DNA from: CAVZBW01 sp963778465
GTDB taxonomy: Bacteria; Actinomycetota; Acidimicrobiia; Acidimicrobiales; RAAP-2
Length of the DNA: 64,000 nucleotides
Direction: 5' to 3'
NCBI GenBank assembly: GCA_963778465.1
Contig: CAVZUK010000002.1
Span: 682,001 to 746,000 of the forward strand
Below are positions 32,294 through 40,508 of the stretch, piece after piece. Numbering within the stretch: the first letter of the stretch is position 1; every line of letters begins with the position of its first letter. Position numbers and translations under genes: made by a program. The notes below the pieces were generated by a model. It did no database searches. It was not told the DNA's origin and saw only the letters and a list, made by a program, of their open reading frames with translations.

Positions 32294-33310
32294 CTACGAG
32301 CCGATGCCCCTCGGGAGCTTCTCCCGGTCCCATCCGAGCACCTCGACGGCCTTGCGGAAGGCGAACCGGTCGGTCATGCCGGCGACGTAGGTGACGGCGG
32401 CGCGGACCGCCTCGGGGCTGCCCCCGGCGAGCTCGCCGGTCTCCTCCGTCCAGGGCAGGTCGGCGGGCCGGTCCGCGTAGTGGTGCACGAGCGAGCGGAG
32501 CACCGCGATGACGGCCGCGCCCTGCGCCAACGACTCCTCGCGGAGATAGATGTGGCGGTAGTTAGCCGACCGGAAGTCGGCCAGCGCGCCCGCCGTCTCC
32601 GCGTCCATGCCGACCTTCCCGATCGCCAGGGTCGTCGTCGCGAGGGCGTGGATGAACGTGCCGAGCTGCTGTGCCCGCCGGTCGCCGCAGCGCTGTTGCA
32701 CCGACGACGGGAGCTGGTGTGGCCGCACGACCCCCGCGTGGATGGCGTCCTCCCAGTCGTGACAGACGTAGGCGATCCGATCGGCCCAGCTCACCACCTC
32801 GCCCTCTGGCGTAGAGGGGGCGGGTCGGGACCAGCTGTGGTTGCGGATGCCGTCGAGGGTCTCGGTGCAGAGGTTGAGCGGCTCGAGGGAAACGTCGGCT
32901 CCCCAGGGGGCATGATCGAAGCCGCCCGGCAGGAGCGGATCGAGCGCGTCCTCGCTGGCGTGCCCGCCGGGGCCGTGCCCGCAGTCGTGCCCGAGCGCGA
33001 TGGCCTCGGTCAGCGCCACGTTGAGACCGCAGGCCGTCGCCACGCCGGTGGCCACCTGGGCCACCTCGAGGGCGTGCGTCAACCGGGTCCGTTGGTGGTC
33101 CTCGGGGAAGACGAAGACCTGGGTCTTGCCGGCCAGGCGCCGGAAGGCCGTCGAGTGCAGGACCCGGTCGCGGTCCCGCTCGAAGCAGGTGCGCCATTGG
33201 TCAGGCTCCTCGGGTCGCCGCCGCCGGCCGGCACCGGCGGCCAGGGTGGCCCCGGGGACGAGCGTCGCCTCCTCGGCCTCCTCACGCCCCCGGCGGTCGT
33301 GGAGGGCCAC
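32294..33310 (-). CDS. dGTPase-like deoxynucleotide triphosphohydrolase (HD domain)
   Basis: About 338 residues from GTG 33310; the frame is open to ATG 33493. RRRRPEEPDQWRTCFERDRDRVLHSTAFRRLAGKTQVFV is the family's N-terminal core, split here across its motifs. The HD metal site is RLTHALEVAQ and LGHDCGHGPGGHASEDAL, with the last Asp in WADRIAYVCHDWEDA. The enzyme hydrolyses dNTPs to deoxynucleoside and triphosphate, controlling dNTP pools. I prefer GTG 33310 because homologues start about 40 residues before WRTCF. The upstream 61-residue extension from ATG 33493 is low in complexity and unlike the family; 33311-33669 otherwise shows only the leader of the next gene. Confidence 0.85.
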   Translation of the reverse strand: MALHDRRGREEAEEATLVPGATLAAGAGRRRRPEEPDQWRTCFERDRDRVLHSTAFRRLAGKTQVFVFPEDHQRTRLTHALEVAQVATGVATACGLNVALTEAIALGHDCGHGPGGHASEDALDPLLPGGFDHAPWGADVSLEPLNLCTETLDGIRNHSWSRPAPSTPEGEVVSWADRIAYVCHDWEDAIHAGVVRPHQLPSSVQQRCGDRRAQQLGTFIHALATTTLAIGKVGMDAETAGALADFRSANYRHIYLREESLAQGAAVIAVLRSLVHHYADRPADLPWTEETGELAGGSPEAVRAAVTYVAGMTDRFAFRKAVEVLGWDREKLPRGIGS

Positions 33311-33669
33311 CGGTCCTGGCGGTGGATGGTCCGCCACGTCGGGGTCTCGGGCACCGATGGTTGCTCGCGAGTCGGCATGGGCGAAGCGGGCGCCGGCTCC
33401 CACGAACCCACCCATCGTGGCGGCCCACCGCCGGGCCCGGTCGGTGGCGGTCGGTTGCCCGCCGCCGGATCCGGGTCGGGGTCGGGTTCCCATGGCTCCA
33501 GTGTGCCGCAGGGCTGCGACGGAAGCGGCGACGTGACGGCATCAAAGGCCCTGGTTGGTAACGTCGGGTCACAAGTTGGTCGGGATCGAGGTGGAGGCGT
33601 CGCCTCCCCGGAGGTCGGCGCCCGACCGGGCCCTGCCAGACGGGCAGTCCAGAGAGGAGCAGCAACAGG

Positions 33670-33906
33670 GTGGACGTGCGCATCGGGATCGTCCAGACCG
33701 CCAGGGAGCTCGAGGTCGAGATGGCGGACGAAGCCGACCGGGACAAGGTGATCGTCGAGATCGAGAAGACCCTCAAGAACCCCGAGGGGATCCTGTGGCT
33801 CACCGACCGGCGCGGCCGTCGAGTGGCCGTTCCGGTGGTCAAGGTCGCCTACATCGAGGTCGGCGCACCCAGCGGTGAGCGCAGGGTGGGGTTCGGCGCC
33901 CTTTGA
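33670..33906 (+). CDS. DUF3107 protein
   Basis: A 78-residue protein beginning VRIGIVQTARELEVEMADEADR, with LWLTDRRGRRVAVPVVKVAYIEVG and a short GFGAL tail. This matches DUF3107, a small actinobacterial family of unknown function (the mycobacterial TB9.4 type). It looks like one alpha/beta domain and has no Cys or membrane helix. GTG 33670 has GAGAGGAGC about 11 nt upstream. In mycobacteria the family lies in the same broad neighbourhood as whiB1; here whiB1 is 12 kb away. Confidence 0.85.
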   Translation: MDVRIGIVQTARELEVEMADEADRDKVIVEIEKTLKNPEGILWLTDRRGRRVAVPVVKVAYIEVGAPSGERRVGFGAL

Positions 33907-33963
33907 GGCGGTGCCGCATCGCCCTGCGCATGACCCCGACGAGCCCCTTGCGATGACCCGGTA

Positions 33964-34923
33964 GTGGTGGCGCCGGTGGCCGGTCTCCTCGACCTGGACC
34001 TCGTCTTCGTCACGGGCAAGGGCGGCGTGGGCAAGACCACGGTCGCGGCGGCCCTCGCCCTCCTGGCTGCCCAGCAGGGCCAGCGGGTCCTGGTCTGCGA
34101 GGTGGATCCCACCGGCGAGCTGGCGTCCTTCTTCGAGGCGCCGCCCACCGACTTCAAAGAGCGGGAGGTCACCTCCGGGGTCTTCGCCATGTCCATGGAC
34201 ACGGAGGCCTCGCTGCGCGAGTACCTCAAGCTCCATCTGCGGGTCCCCGTGATGGGACGGATCGGGCCGCTGGCCAAGGCCTTCGACTTCGTCGCGACCG
34301 CCGCACCGGGTGTCCGTGAGATCCTCACGGTCGGCAAGCTCGCCTACGAGGTGCGTGAGCGCCACTACGACCTCGTCGTCGTCGACGGGCCCGCGACGGG
34401 ACACGTCATCGGGCAGCTGGCGGCGCCCCAGGCCATCAACGAGCTCGTCAAGGTGGGGCTCATCCGGTCGCAGACGGACTGGATGCTCGACATCCTCTCC
34501 GATCCCCGGCGCACCGGCCTGCTGGCGGTGGCCACGCCCGAGGAGATGCCCGTCACCGAGACGATCGAGCTGGTCCGGCGGGTCCGCGAGGAGACGACCG
34601 TGCAGCTCTCCGCCGTGGCCGTCAACCGGGTGCTCCCCGAGCTCTTCGGGCGGAACGAGGAGGACGTCTTCGAGGAGCTCCGCCGCCCCGAGAGCGTCGC
34701 CATCCTCGCAGAGGGCGCCGGCGGCGACGTCGAGCCCGTGCTCGAGGGCGCCCGCCTGGCGGTGACCATGCGACGGACTCGCTCCGAGCACCTGGAGCGA
34801 CTCCGCGCCGGCATCGGCCCGGGCACGCCCATAGTCCTCCTGCCCTACATCTTCAGCCGCTTCCACGGACTGCGCACCACCAAGCAGATGGCGGAGCACC
34901 TGGGCGAGGAGCTCGGCTTCTGA
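33964..34923 (+). CDS. ArsA/GET3-like P-loop ATPase, first of a tandem pair
   Basis: 319 residues. The deviant Walker A VFVTGKGGVGKTTVAAALAL is at residues 14-33. VCEVDPTGELASFFEAPP (switch I) and LVVVDGPATGHVIGQLAAP (switch II) follow, then AVNRVLPELFG. These match the ArsA/GET3 fold but without an arsenite-binding Cys triad and without membrane segments. Actinobacteria usually carry two such genes side by side, and the products are thought to form a heteromer. Substrate unknown; arsenite transport is unlikely because there is no arsB. GTG 33964; its stop overlaps the ATG of the partner (TGATG). Confidence 0.85.
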   Translation: MVAPVAGLLDLDLVFVTGKGGVGKTTVAAALALLAAQQGQRVLVCEVDPTGELASFFEAPPTDFKEREVTSGVFAMSMDTEASLREYLKLHLRVPVMGRIGPLAKAFDFVATAAPGVREILTVGKLAYEVRERHYDLVVVDGPATGHVIGQLAAPQAINELVKVGLIRSQTDWMLDILSDPRRTGLLAVATPEEMPVTETIELVRRVREETTVQLSAVAVNRVLPELFGRNEEDVFEELRRPESVAILAEGAGGDVEPVLEGARLAVTMRRTRSEHLERLRAGIGPGTPIVLLPYIFSRFHGLRTTKQMAEHLGEELGF

Positions 34924-36068
34924 TGGCCCGCTCCGGTTCGCTCGACGGTCTGCTGGCCTCGCGGGAGATCGTCATCGTCTGCGGGCCGGGCGGCGTGGGC
35001 AAGACCACGACGGCGGCGGCGGCGGCCGCGATGGCGGCGTGTCACTACGGCGGCCGGGTGCTCGTGGTGACGGTCGACCCGGCGCGTCGCCTCGCCGACG
35101 CCCTCGGGATCTCCGGCATCGGCAACTTGGAGCGCCGGATCCCCGAAGAGGTCTTCGCCCAGGCCGGCGTCAAGCCCCGAGGGGAGCTGTGGGCGGCGAT
35201 GCTCGACACCAAGGAGTCGTGGGACTCCCTCGTGCGGCTCCACGCTCCCGACGCCGCCACCCGCGAGCAGATCCTCGCCAACCCCCTGTACCGCAACATC
35301 TCCGGCCGGTTCGTGCAGAGTCACGATTACATCGCGATGGAGCGCCTCTACGAGCTGCACTCGACGGGCAGCTACGACCTCATCGTGGTCGACACCCCAC
35401 CGAGCCACAACGCCCTGGACTTCCTCGACGCGCCCCAGCGCATGGCCGACTTCTTCTCGAGCCGCCTGCTGCGCTGGCTGATCGTGCCCTACCGGTCCCG
35501 GCTGATGAACGCCGCCTCCAAGCCCTTCTACCAGATCGCCGACCGCATTCTCGGCACCCAGTTCCTCGCGGACATCTCGGAGTTCTTCGTCCTCTTCCAG
35601 ACGATGTACGAGGGGTTCGTCGAACGCGCCGAGGCGGTCACGCGGCTGCTCTCCGATCGGCGCACCACGTTCATGGTGGTCTCCACGCTCGAGGCCATCC
35701 CCGTGCGCGAGGCGGAGTTCTTCGCCGACGAGCTCGTGGCCCGCCGGCTCCACCTCGGCGCCATCGTCGTCAACAAGGTCCTCCCCAGCTACTTCCGCTC
35801 CCGGGGGGCGAGCCGGGTCGCGGAGCACATGGGCGAGCTCGCCGGCCCGCTGGCCGCCAAGCTGCCCACCGATCCGCAGCTCACCGAGCGCGTCCTGCGG
35901 GAGGTCTCGGAGAGCTTCGCCAACTTCGCCGTGGTGGCCCGTCGCGAGGCCAAGCAGCAGGCGGAGCTCGCGATCGTACCGGAGGTGGTGGCGTCGGTGC
36001 CCTACTTCGACCACGACGTGACCGACATGCGAGGCCTCCTCGACCTGGGTGGGCGCATCTGGCACTGA
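34923..36068 (+). CDS. ArsA/GET3-like P-loop ATPase, second of the pair
   Basis: 381 residues. Walker A IVCGPGGVGKTTTAAAAAAM is at residues 17-36 and VVTVDPARRLADALGI follows. LIVVDTPPSHNALDFLDAP is switch II. A longer helical insertion (residues ~160-230, FFSSRLLRWLIVPYRSRLM) is typical of the larger partner. IVVNKVLPSYFRSRG corresponds to the adenine-binding loop. No transmembrane anchor or arsenical Cys motif is seen. Overlap with the first ATPase implies a stoichiometric complex, possibly handling membrane-protein tails or envelope stress as suggested for the mycobacterial pair; that is inference. Confidence 0.85.
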   Translation: MARSGSLDGLLASREIVIVCGPGGVGKTTTAAAAAAMAACHYGGRVLVVTVDPARRLADALGISGIGNLERRIPEEVFAQAGVKPRGELWAAMLDTKESWDSLVRLHAPDAATREQILANPLYRNISGRFVQSHDYIAMERLYELHSTGSYDLIVVDTPPSHNALDFLDAPQRMADFFSSRLLRWLIVPYRSRLMNAASKPFYQIADRILGTQFLADISEFFVLFQTMYEGFVERAEAVTRLLSDRRTTFMVVSTLEAIPVREAEFFADELVARRLHLGAIVVNKVLPSYFRSRGASRVAEHMGELAGPLAAKLPTDPQLTERVLREVSESFANFAVVARREAKQQAELAIVPEVVASVPYFDHDVTDMRGLLDLGGRIWH

Positions 36069-36134
36069 GCGTGCCGCGCCGGACCCCTCGTCCTGTGCCG
36101 CCGAACACCCTCCGGGTGTAATGCTGTCCGTGCC

Positions 36135-37064
36135 GTGCTCGACTACCACCTCCACCTCTGGCCCCACACCGAGCGGGAGACACCGCTCAGCCTCGAGCAG
36201 CTCGGCGCCTACTGCGAGGCGGCCCAGGCCGCCGGCGTCGCGGAGATCGCGGTGACCGAGCACCTCTTCCGGTTCCGCCAGACCGACGCGCTGCTCGGAG
36301 GATTCTTCGAGGAGGACGAGCCGGATCCCGCCCTGCGCCACTCGGCGGCCGAGTACTGGCGGTTCCACGCCCGCGCCGACCTCGACGAGTACGTCGGGTG
36401 CGTGATTGAGGCCAAGGAGGCGGGACTTCCGGTCGTGCTCGGCCTCGAGGTCGACCACTACCGGGGTCGCATGGACAAGGTGGCCACGCTCCTCTCCGGC
36501 TACCCGTTCGACGTCCTGCTCGGCTCCGTCCACTGGATCGGGGGATGGTTGTTCGACCACCTCGGGGACCCTGCGGCGATCCACGAGTGGTCGGCGCGCC
36601 GCGTCGACAGCTGCTGGGACGCCTACACCGCCAACCTCGAGGAGCTGGCCGCGAGCGGGGCCTGCGACGTGCTCGCGCACCCGGACCTCATCAAGTTGAC
36701 GGGGAGGGTGCCCGATGCCCCCGACGAGTGGTGGGACCGGATCGCCGAGGCGGCGTCGAGCTCCGGCATGGCCGCCGAGGTCTCGTCCGCAGGCTGGACC
36801 AAGCCGGTCGGCGAGCAGTATCCGGCGATCCCCCTCCTCCGCCGGTTCGTAGAACGAGGTGTGCCGCTCACGACCGCATCCGACGCCCACGGGCTGAGCC
36901 GCGTGGCCGACCGTGCCCCCGACCTGCGCCGCCTCCTGCGGGAGGCCGGCGTGGGCACCCTGCAGGGCTACAGGGGCCGCCGGCCCCACCCGGTGCCCAT
37001 CGGCGCGGGGCGGCCCGAGGAGCCCGCCTCCGTGCCGCCCGGCCGCAGCGGCGGTTCCACCTGA
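36135..37064 (+). CDS. PHP-domain phosphatase (histidinol-phosphatase-like)
   Basis: 309 residues. DYHLHLWPH at residues 3-11 is PHP motif I, EIAVTEHLF motif II, LGLEVDHYRG and VLLGSVHWIGG give further metal-ligand Glu and His, DVLAHPDLIK motif III and TTASDAHGLSRV motif IV: a complete trinuclear metal site. The spacing and the SVHWI segment match HisK-type histidinol-phosphate phosphatases, the last phosphatase step of histidine synthesis, but other phosphoesterases share the fold and no his genes are near. GTG 36135; the stop overlaps the kinase ATG (TGATG). Confidence 0.85.
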   Translation: MLDYHLHLWPHTERETPLSLEQLGAYCEAAQAAGVAEIAVTEHLFRFRQTDALLGGFFEEDEPDPALRHSAAEYWRFHARADLDEYVGCVIEAKEAGLPVVLGLEVDHYRGRMDKVATLLSGYPFDVLLGSVHWIGGWLFDHLGDPAAIHEWSARRVDSCWDAYTANLEELAASGACDVLAHPDLIKLTGRVPDAPDEWWDRIAEAASSSGMAAEVSSAGWTKPVGEQYPAIPLLRRFVERGVPLTTASDAHGLSRVADRAPDLRRLLREAGVGTLQGYRGRRPHPVPIGAGRPEEPASVPPGRSGGST

Positions 37065-38725
37065 TGGCGACCCCTGCGAGCGAGCTGGCCTCCCTCCACG
37101 CCGAGCTGTCGCCCGCCGAGCTCGGTCACCTGCAGCGACTGCTCGGCTCCTGGGGGGTCCTGGCGGACCTCTCGTTCTCCGACCTCCTCCTGCTCGTGCC
37201 GTGCCGGCCCGGCGCGGCAGCCGTGGGCTCGCGCCGTCGCGGAGCCCTCCATTCCCCGGGGGAGCCGAGCCTCCGGGTGCAGATCGGGTCGAGCGGGCAC
37301 GGCGAGCCCGTCGCCCCCTACGGCGACCGGGGACAGCACATGATCGTGCTGGGCCAGATGCGTCCGAACAACCGACCCACGCTGCTCGAGGACGACCTGG
37401 TCGGCACGACCGTGCCGGAGTCCGAGTGGATCGTCCCCGTCCAGACGCTGCTCCTCGGCGACATCCGGCGGGGCACCGTGAACCTGTCGGTGACCACCCA
37501 GCTGGTGGACCTGGAGAGCATCCCGGTGCGGTTCCGCCAGCGGGTGGTGGCCGTGCTCGTGCGGCTCTCGCCCACCGCCAGCCTGCCGGCGAGCCTCTAC
37601 GAGAGGACCTACCTCCGGGTCTTCGAGCGGCTGGCCGCGATGGTGGCGGAGTCCGAGTTCCCGTTCCCCGGCGAGGACGTGGGCACCGAGGAGACGCCGC
37701 GGGTGGGCGACGGCTTTGTCCTGGTCGACGCGCAGGGGAGGGTGGAGTTCGCCTCGCCCAACGCCATCAACGCCTTTCACCGCATGGGCGTGTTCGCCGA
37801 TCCCGAGGGGGAGACCTTCACTGCGCTCGGCGTCGAGGAGTCGGCCATCGAATGGGCGCTGGCCACGGGTCGGCCGGTGGTGGAGGAGGTCGAGCGGCGA
37901 CCGGACGTGATCGTCCTCGTGCACTGCATCCCCCTCCTCGCCCGGGGGATGGTCACCGGTGCGGTCATCCTGCTGCGAGACGTCACCGACGTCCGCCGCC
38001 TCGACCGGCTGCTGCTCTCCAAGGACGCCGCCATCCGAGAGGTGCATCACCGGGTCAAGAACAACCTCCAGACCATCTCGTCGCTGCTGAGCCTGCAGGC
38101 GCGCCGGGCCAAGCGAGGCGGAGGACGGGAGGAGCTCCGCGAGGCGGAGCGCCGGGTGCGCTCCATCGCGGTCGTCCACGAGATCCTCTCTCGGGAGCCG
38201 GCGGACCAGGTTCCCTTCGACGAGATCGTCGAGGCCCTCGTGAGGATGGCCGAGGACTCGGTGGTGGGACTCCCCATCGAGATCACGGTGTCCGGCGACC
38301 TCGGTGCCGTGCCGGCCGAGGTCGCGACACCGCTCTCCGTCACGCTCGCCGAGCTGCTGCAAAATGCCGTGGAGCATGCGTTCGAGCCGGAGCCCACGTC
38401 GAGCGGGGAGCTCGAGGGCAGGCCGGGCGCCGCCCCGGGCCAGCCCGACGGCCGGGCCGCGGGCGAGGCCACCAAGGGACACGTGCGCATCGTGCTCGAG
38501 GTGGCGGGCGGCGACCTGTGCGTCGAGGTCATCGACGACGGTCGCGGGCTGCCGGAGGGGTTCGACCTCGAGCAGCGGACCAGCCTGGGGCTCTCGATCG
38601 TCCGCGACCTGGTCCAGAGCCAGCTCGGCGGTTCGATCTCCATGGAGAGGCTCCCCGTGGCGTCGGGGGGAGGGACCCGGGCGAGGATCCGGGTTCCCCG
38701 CGAGACGGTGGACCTCAAGGGCTGA
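37064..38725 (+). CDS. pdtaS: Cytosolic sensor histidine kinase of the PdtaS type
   Basis: 553 residues with no membrane segment. Residues ~8-200 are the GAF-like H_kinase_N domain of PdtaS (LSFSDLLLLVPCRPGAAAVGS; RPTLLEDDLVGTTVPESEWI). Residues ~215-310 are a PAS domain (VLVDAQGRVEFASPNAINAFHRMG). The HisKA_2 phosphoacceptor is IREVHHRVKNNLQTISSLLS, and the ATPase has LAELLQNAVEHAF (N box) and VIDDGRGLPEGFD with LGLSIV. A ~30-residue Gly/Pro insertion follows the N box. In mycobacteria PdtaS signals to the RNA-binding antiterminator PdtaR and sits beside whiB1; PdtaR is not in this window. The stop is 1 bp from the end of the convergent acyltransferase gene. Confidence 0.9.
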   Translation: MATPASELASLHAELSPAELGHLQRLLGSWGVLADLSFSDLLLLVPCRPGAAAVGSRRRGALHSPGEPSLRVQIGSSGHGEPVAPYGDRGQHMIVLGQMRPNNRPTLLEDDLVGTTVPESEWIVPVQTLLLGDIRRGTVNLSVTTQLVDLESIPVRFRQRVVAVLVRLSPTASLPASLYERTYLRVFERLAAMVAESEFPFPGEDVGTEETPRVGDGFVLVDAQGRVEFASPNAINAFHRMGVFADPEGETFTALGVEESAIEWALATGRPVVEEVERRPDVIVLVHCIPLLARGMVTGAVILLRDVTDVRRLDRLLLSKDAAIREVHHRVKNNLQTISSLLSLQARRAKRGGGREELREAERRVRSIAVVHEILSREPADQVPFDEIVEALVRMAEDSVVGLPIEITVSGDLGAVPAEVATPLSVTLAELLQNAVEHAFEPEPTSSGELEGRPGAAPGQPDGRAAGEATKGHVRIVLEVAGGDLCVEVIDDGRGLPEGFDLEQRTSLGLSIVRDLVQSQLGGSISMERLPVASGGGTRARIRVPRETVDLKG

Positions 38726-38726
38726 C

Positions 38727-40508
38727 CTACCGGACGTCGTAGGCGTCGATCATCGCCTGCACGGGCGCCAGGGTGACGAGATCGTCCCGAAACGCGCCGA
38801 GCAGCGCGGCTCGGTCGAGGCGGATCAACTCGGTCCGGCGCTCGGCCGTGACCGTCGCCCGGCGGACCCCCGAGCGGAAGACGCCGACCTCGCCGAAGGA
38901 CCCCCCGGGCCGGTAGGTCGCGGTCCGGTCGCCGTCGACCGTGGCGACCGCCGTCCCGTCCTTCACGACGTAGAAGGCGTCCGCCGGATCGCCGACCGAG
39001 ACGATCGTCGCACCTTCCTCGACGGTCGCCGTCGTGGCGCCGAGCGTCAGCTGGTCGAGGTCGCGCGGGGACAGGGCGACGAGCTGGCGCTGCCGCGCCA
39101 GGAGGCCGCGAACCTCGGCCCGGCGACACAGGTCGCTCACCGCCTCCCGGAAGGCGTGGTCGAACGCCGGGCCCGTGCCATCGGGGCCGGAGTCCTCGAC
39201 CAGGGTCCCGTAGACGGTGTCGGCGAAGGTGCAGAACGTGAACTTGCCCCAGCCGTCGGCCAGCCTCGAGGTCACCAGCGCGTCGCACAGGACACCCCCC
39301 TGGCAGTACAAGGGGAACGGGTAGCCCGACATGTTCGAGAGGATGATGTCGGGGTTGTCGTAGCGGCCGAGCTCGCTGTGCTGCCAGGCCCGGGGCAGGG
39401 CCCAGCGGATCCTTCCGAGATCGGCAAGCGCGCGAGCCTGGTCCTCGTGCTTGACCCGCCCCGAGTCGGCCTGGCCGGCCCGAAGGGTCGCCAGCGGGTC
39501 GAGCCCGCACGGGACGCGGACGAGCGACATGTCGACCAGGTTCGTGATCGACATGTCGCCGGATCCCCGCGAGTTCACCGGCACGCGAGCCCAGAGCGCG
39601 GAGGCCGAAGGCTCCACGGTCGGCCATGCGGTGGCGATGGCCGAGAGGAGGAGCTCGTTGATGGTGGCGCCGAGGGCACGCGAGGCCAGCCGGAGCTCGA
39701 GGAGGGGGAACCGGTACACGTGCAGCCGGGAGGCCCGCCGGTTGGCCCAGCTGTCGTGCCGGTCGCGAGGGGTCTCGGGCGGTGGCGGCACGGCCTCCAG
39801 GTACGCAGCGACGCGGGCGATCGCACCCGTCACCCGGTCGGCATCGGCGGCACGCATGACCCGACCGACACGTTGCAGCCCCGCCGGCACGGCGGCGAGC
39901 CGGTCCGCCGCGGCCTCCCGGACGGCGCGCGTCGTCGAGCGAGGCGCACGGGCCACCCATCGCTCTGCGTCGGGATCGACTTCCGGGATCTCTGGCGTGA
40001 GGCCGAAGGCCATCAGCACGAAGCCCGCGATGCCCGAGATCCCATCGGCGGCCGCATGGTGGTAGGTGCCGACCAAACCGAACGAGCCGTCGTCGAAGGC
40101 CTCGATGACCTGGAGGCGCCACAGGGAGTGCGCCGGGTCGAGGGGGCGGCAGAGCTCGTCGTTGAGCAGCCGGCCCACCTGATCGACGGGGATCGGTGAC
40201 GTGACGGGAAAGACCGAGAAGTGGTTGCGGACGTCGAAGTCGGGATCGTCCTCCCAGTACGGTCTGCCCACGGCTCCGGGAACTCGCCGGATCCTCTGGC
40301 GGCAGTAGCGGAGCGCCGGTGGAGCGTCGCGCCTCGTGATCTGGTAGCCGGCGTAGTCGATGATCTCTTCGGGGGTGGGCACCGAGCCATCGGCGCGGGG
40401 CCGGAAGCGTGTGAGCCCGCCGGTCAGGAACTGCGGGTGCTTGCCGAGGAGGTCCGCGTCGACACGGCTGATCCGCTGGACTCTCGGGAGGCGATCCCCC
40501 GAGCTCAC
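38727..40508 (-). CDS. Wax ester synthase/DGAT acyltransferase fused to a cyclic-nucleotide-binding domain (copy 1)
   Basis: 593 residues. The first ~450 are WS/DGAT: catalytic GTYHHAAADGISG (His150, His151, Asp155), HSLWRLQVIE, the ATINELLLSAIATAW motif (N-E where most have N-D) and ILSNMSGYPFPLYCQGG. The last ~120 are a cNMP-binding beta barrel: VEEGATIVSVGDPADAFYVVKDG and the phosphate-binding cassette SFGEVGVFRSGVRRATVTA with Glu540 and Arg549/550. WS/DGAT enzymes make wax esters or triacylglycerol from acyl-CoA at the membrane. The fused domain suggests control by cAMP or another nucleotide. Last in a three-gene run; ATG overlaps the stop of copy 2 (ATGA). Confidence 0.9.
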   Translation of the reverse strand: MSSGDRLPRVQRISRVDADLLGKHPQFLTGGLTRFRPRADGSVPTPEEIIDYAGYQITRRDAPPALRYCRQRIRRVPGAVGRPYWEDDPDFDVRNHFSVFPVTSPIPVDQVGRLLNDELCRPLDPAHSLWRLQVIEAFDDGSFGLVGTYHHAAADGISGIAGFVLMAFGLTPEIPEVDPDAERWVARAPRSTTRAVREAAADRLAAVPAGLQRVGRVMRAADADRVTGAIARVAAYLEAVPPPPETPRDRHDSWANRRASRLHVYRFPLLELRLASRALGATINELLLSAIATAWPTVEPSASALWARVPVNSRGSGDMSITNLVDMSLVRVPCGLDPLATLRAGQADSGRVKHEDQARALADLGRIRWALPRAWQHSELGRYDNPDIILSNMSGYPFPLYCQGGVLCDALVTSRLADGWGKFTFCTFADTVYGTLVEDSGPDGTGPAFDHAFREAVSDLCRRAEVRGLLARQRQLVALSPRDLDQLTLGATTATVEEGATIVSVGDPADAFYVVKDGTAVATVDGDRTATYRPGGSFGEVGVFRSGVRRATVTAERRTELIRLDRAALLGAFRDDLVTLAPVQAMIDAYDVR

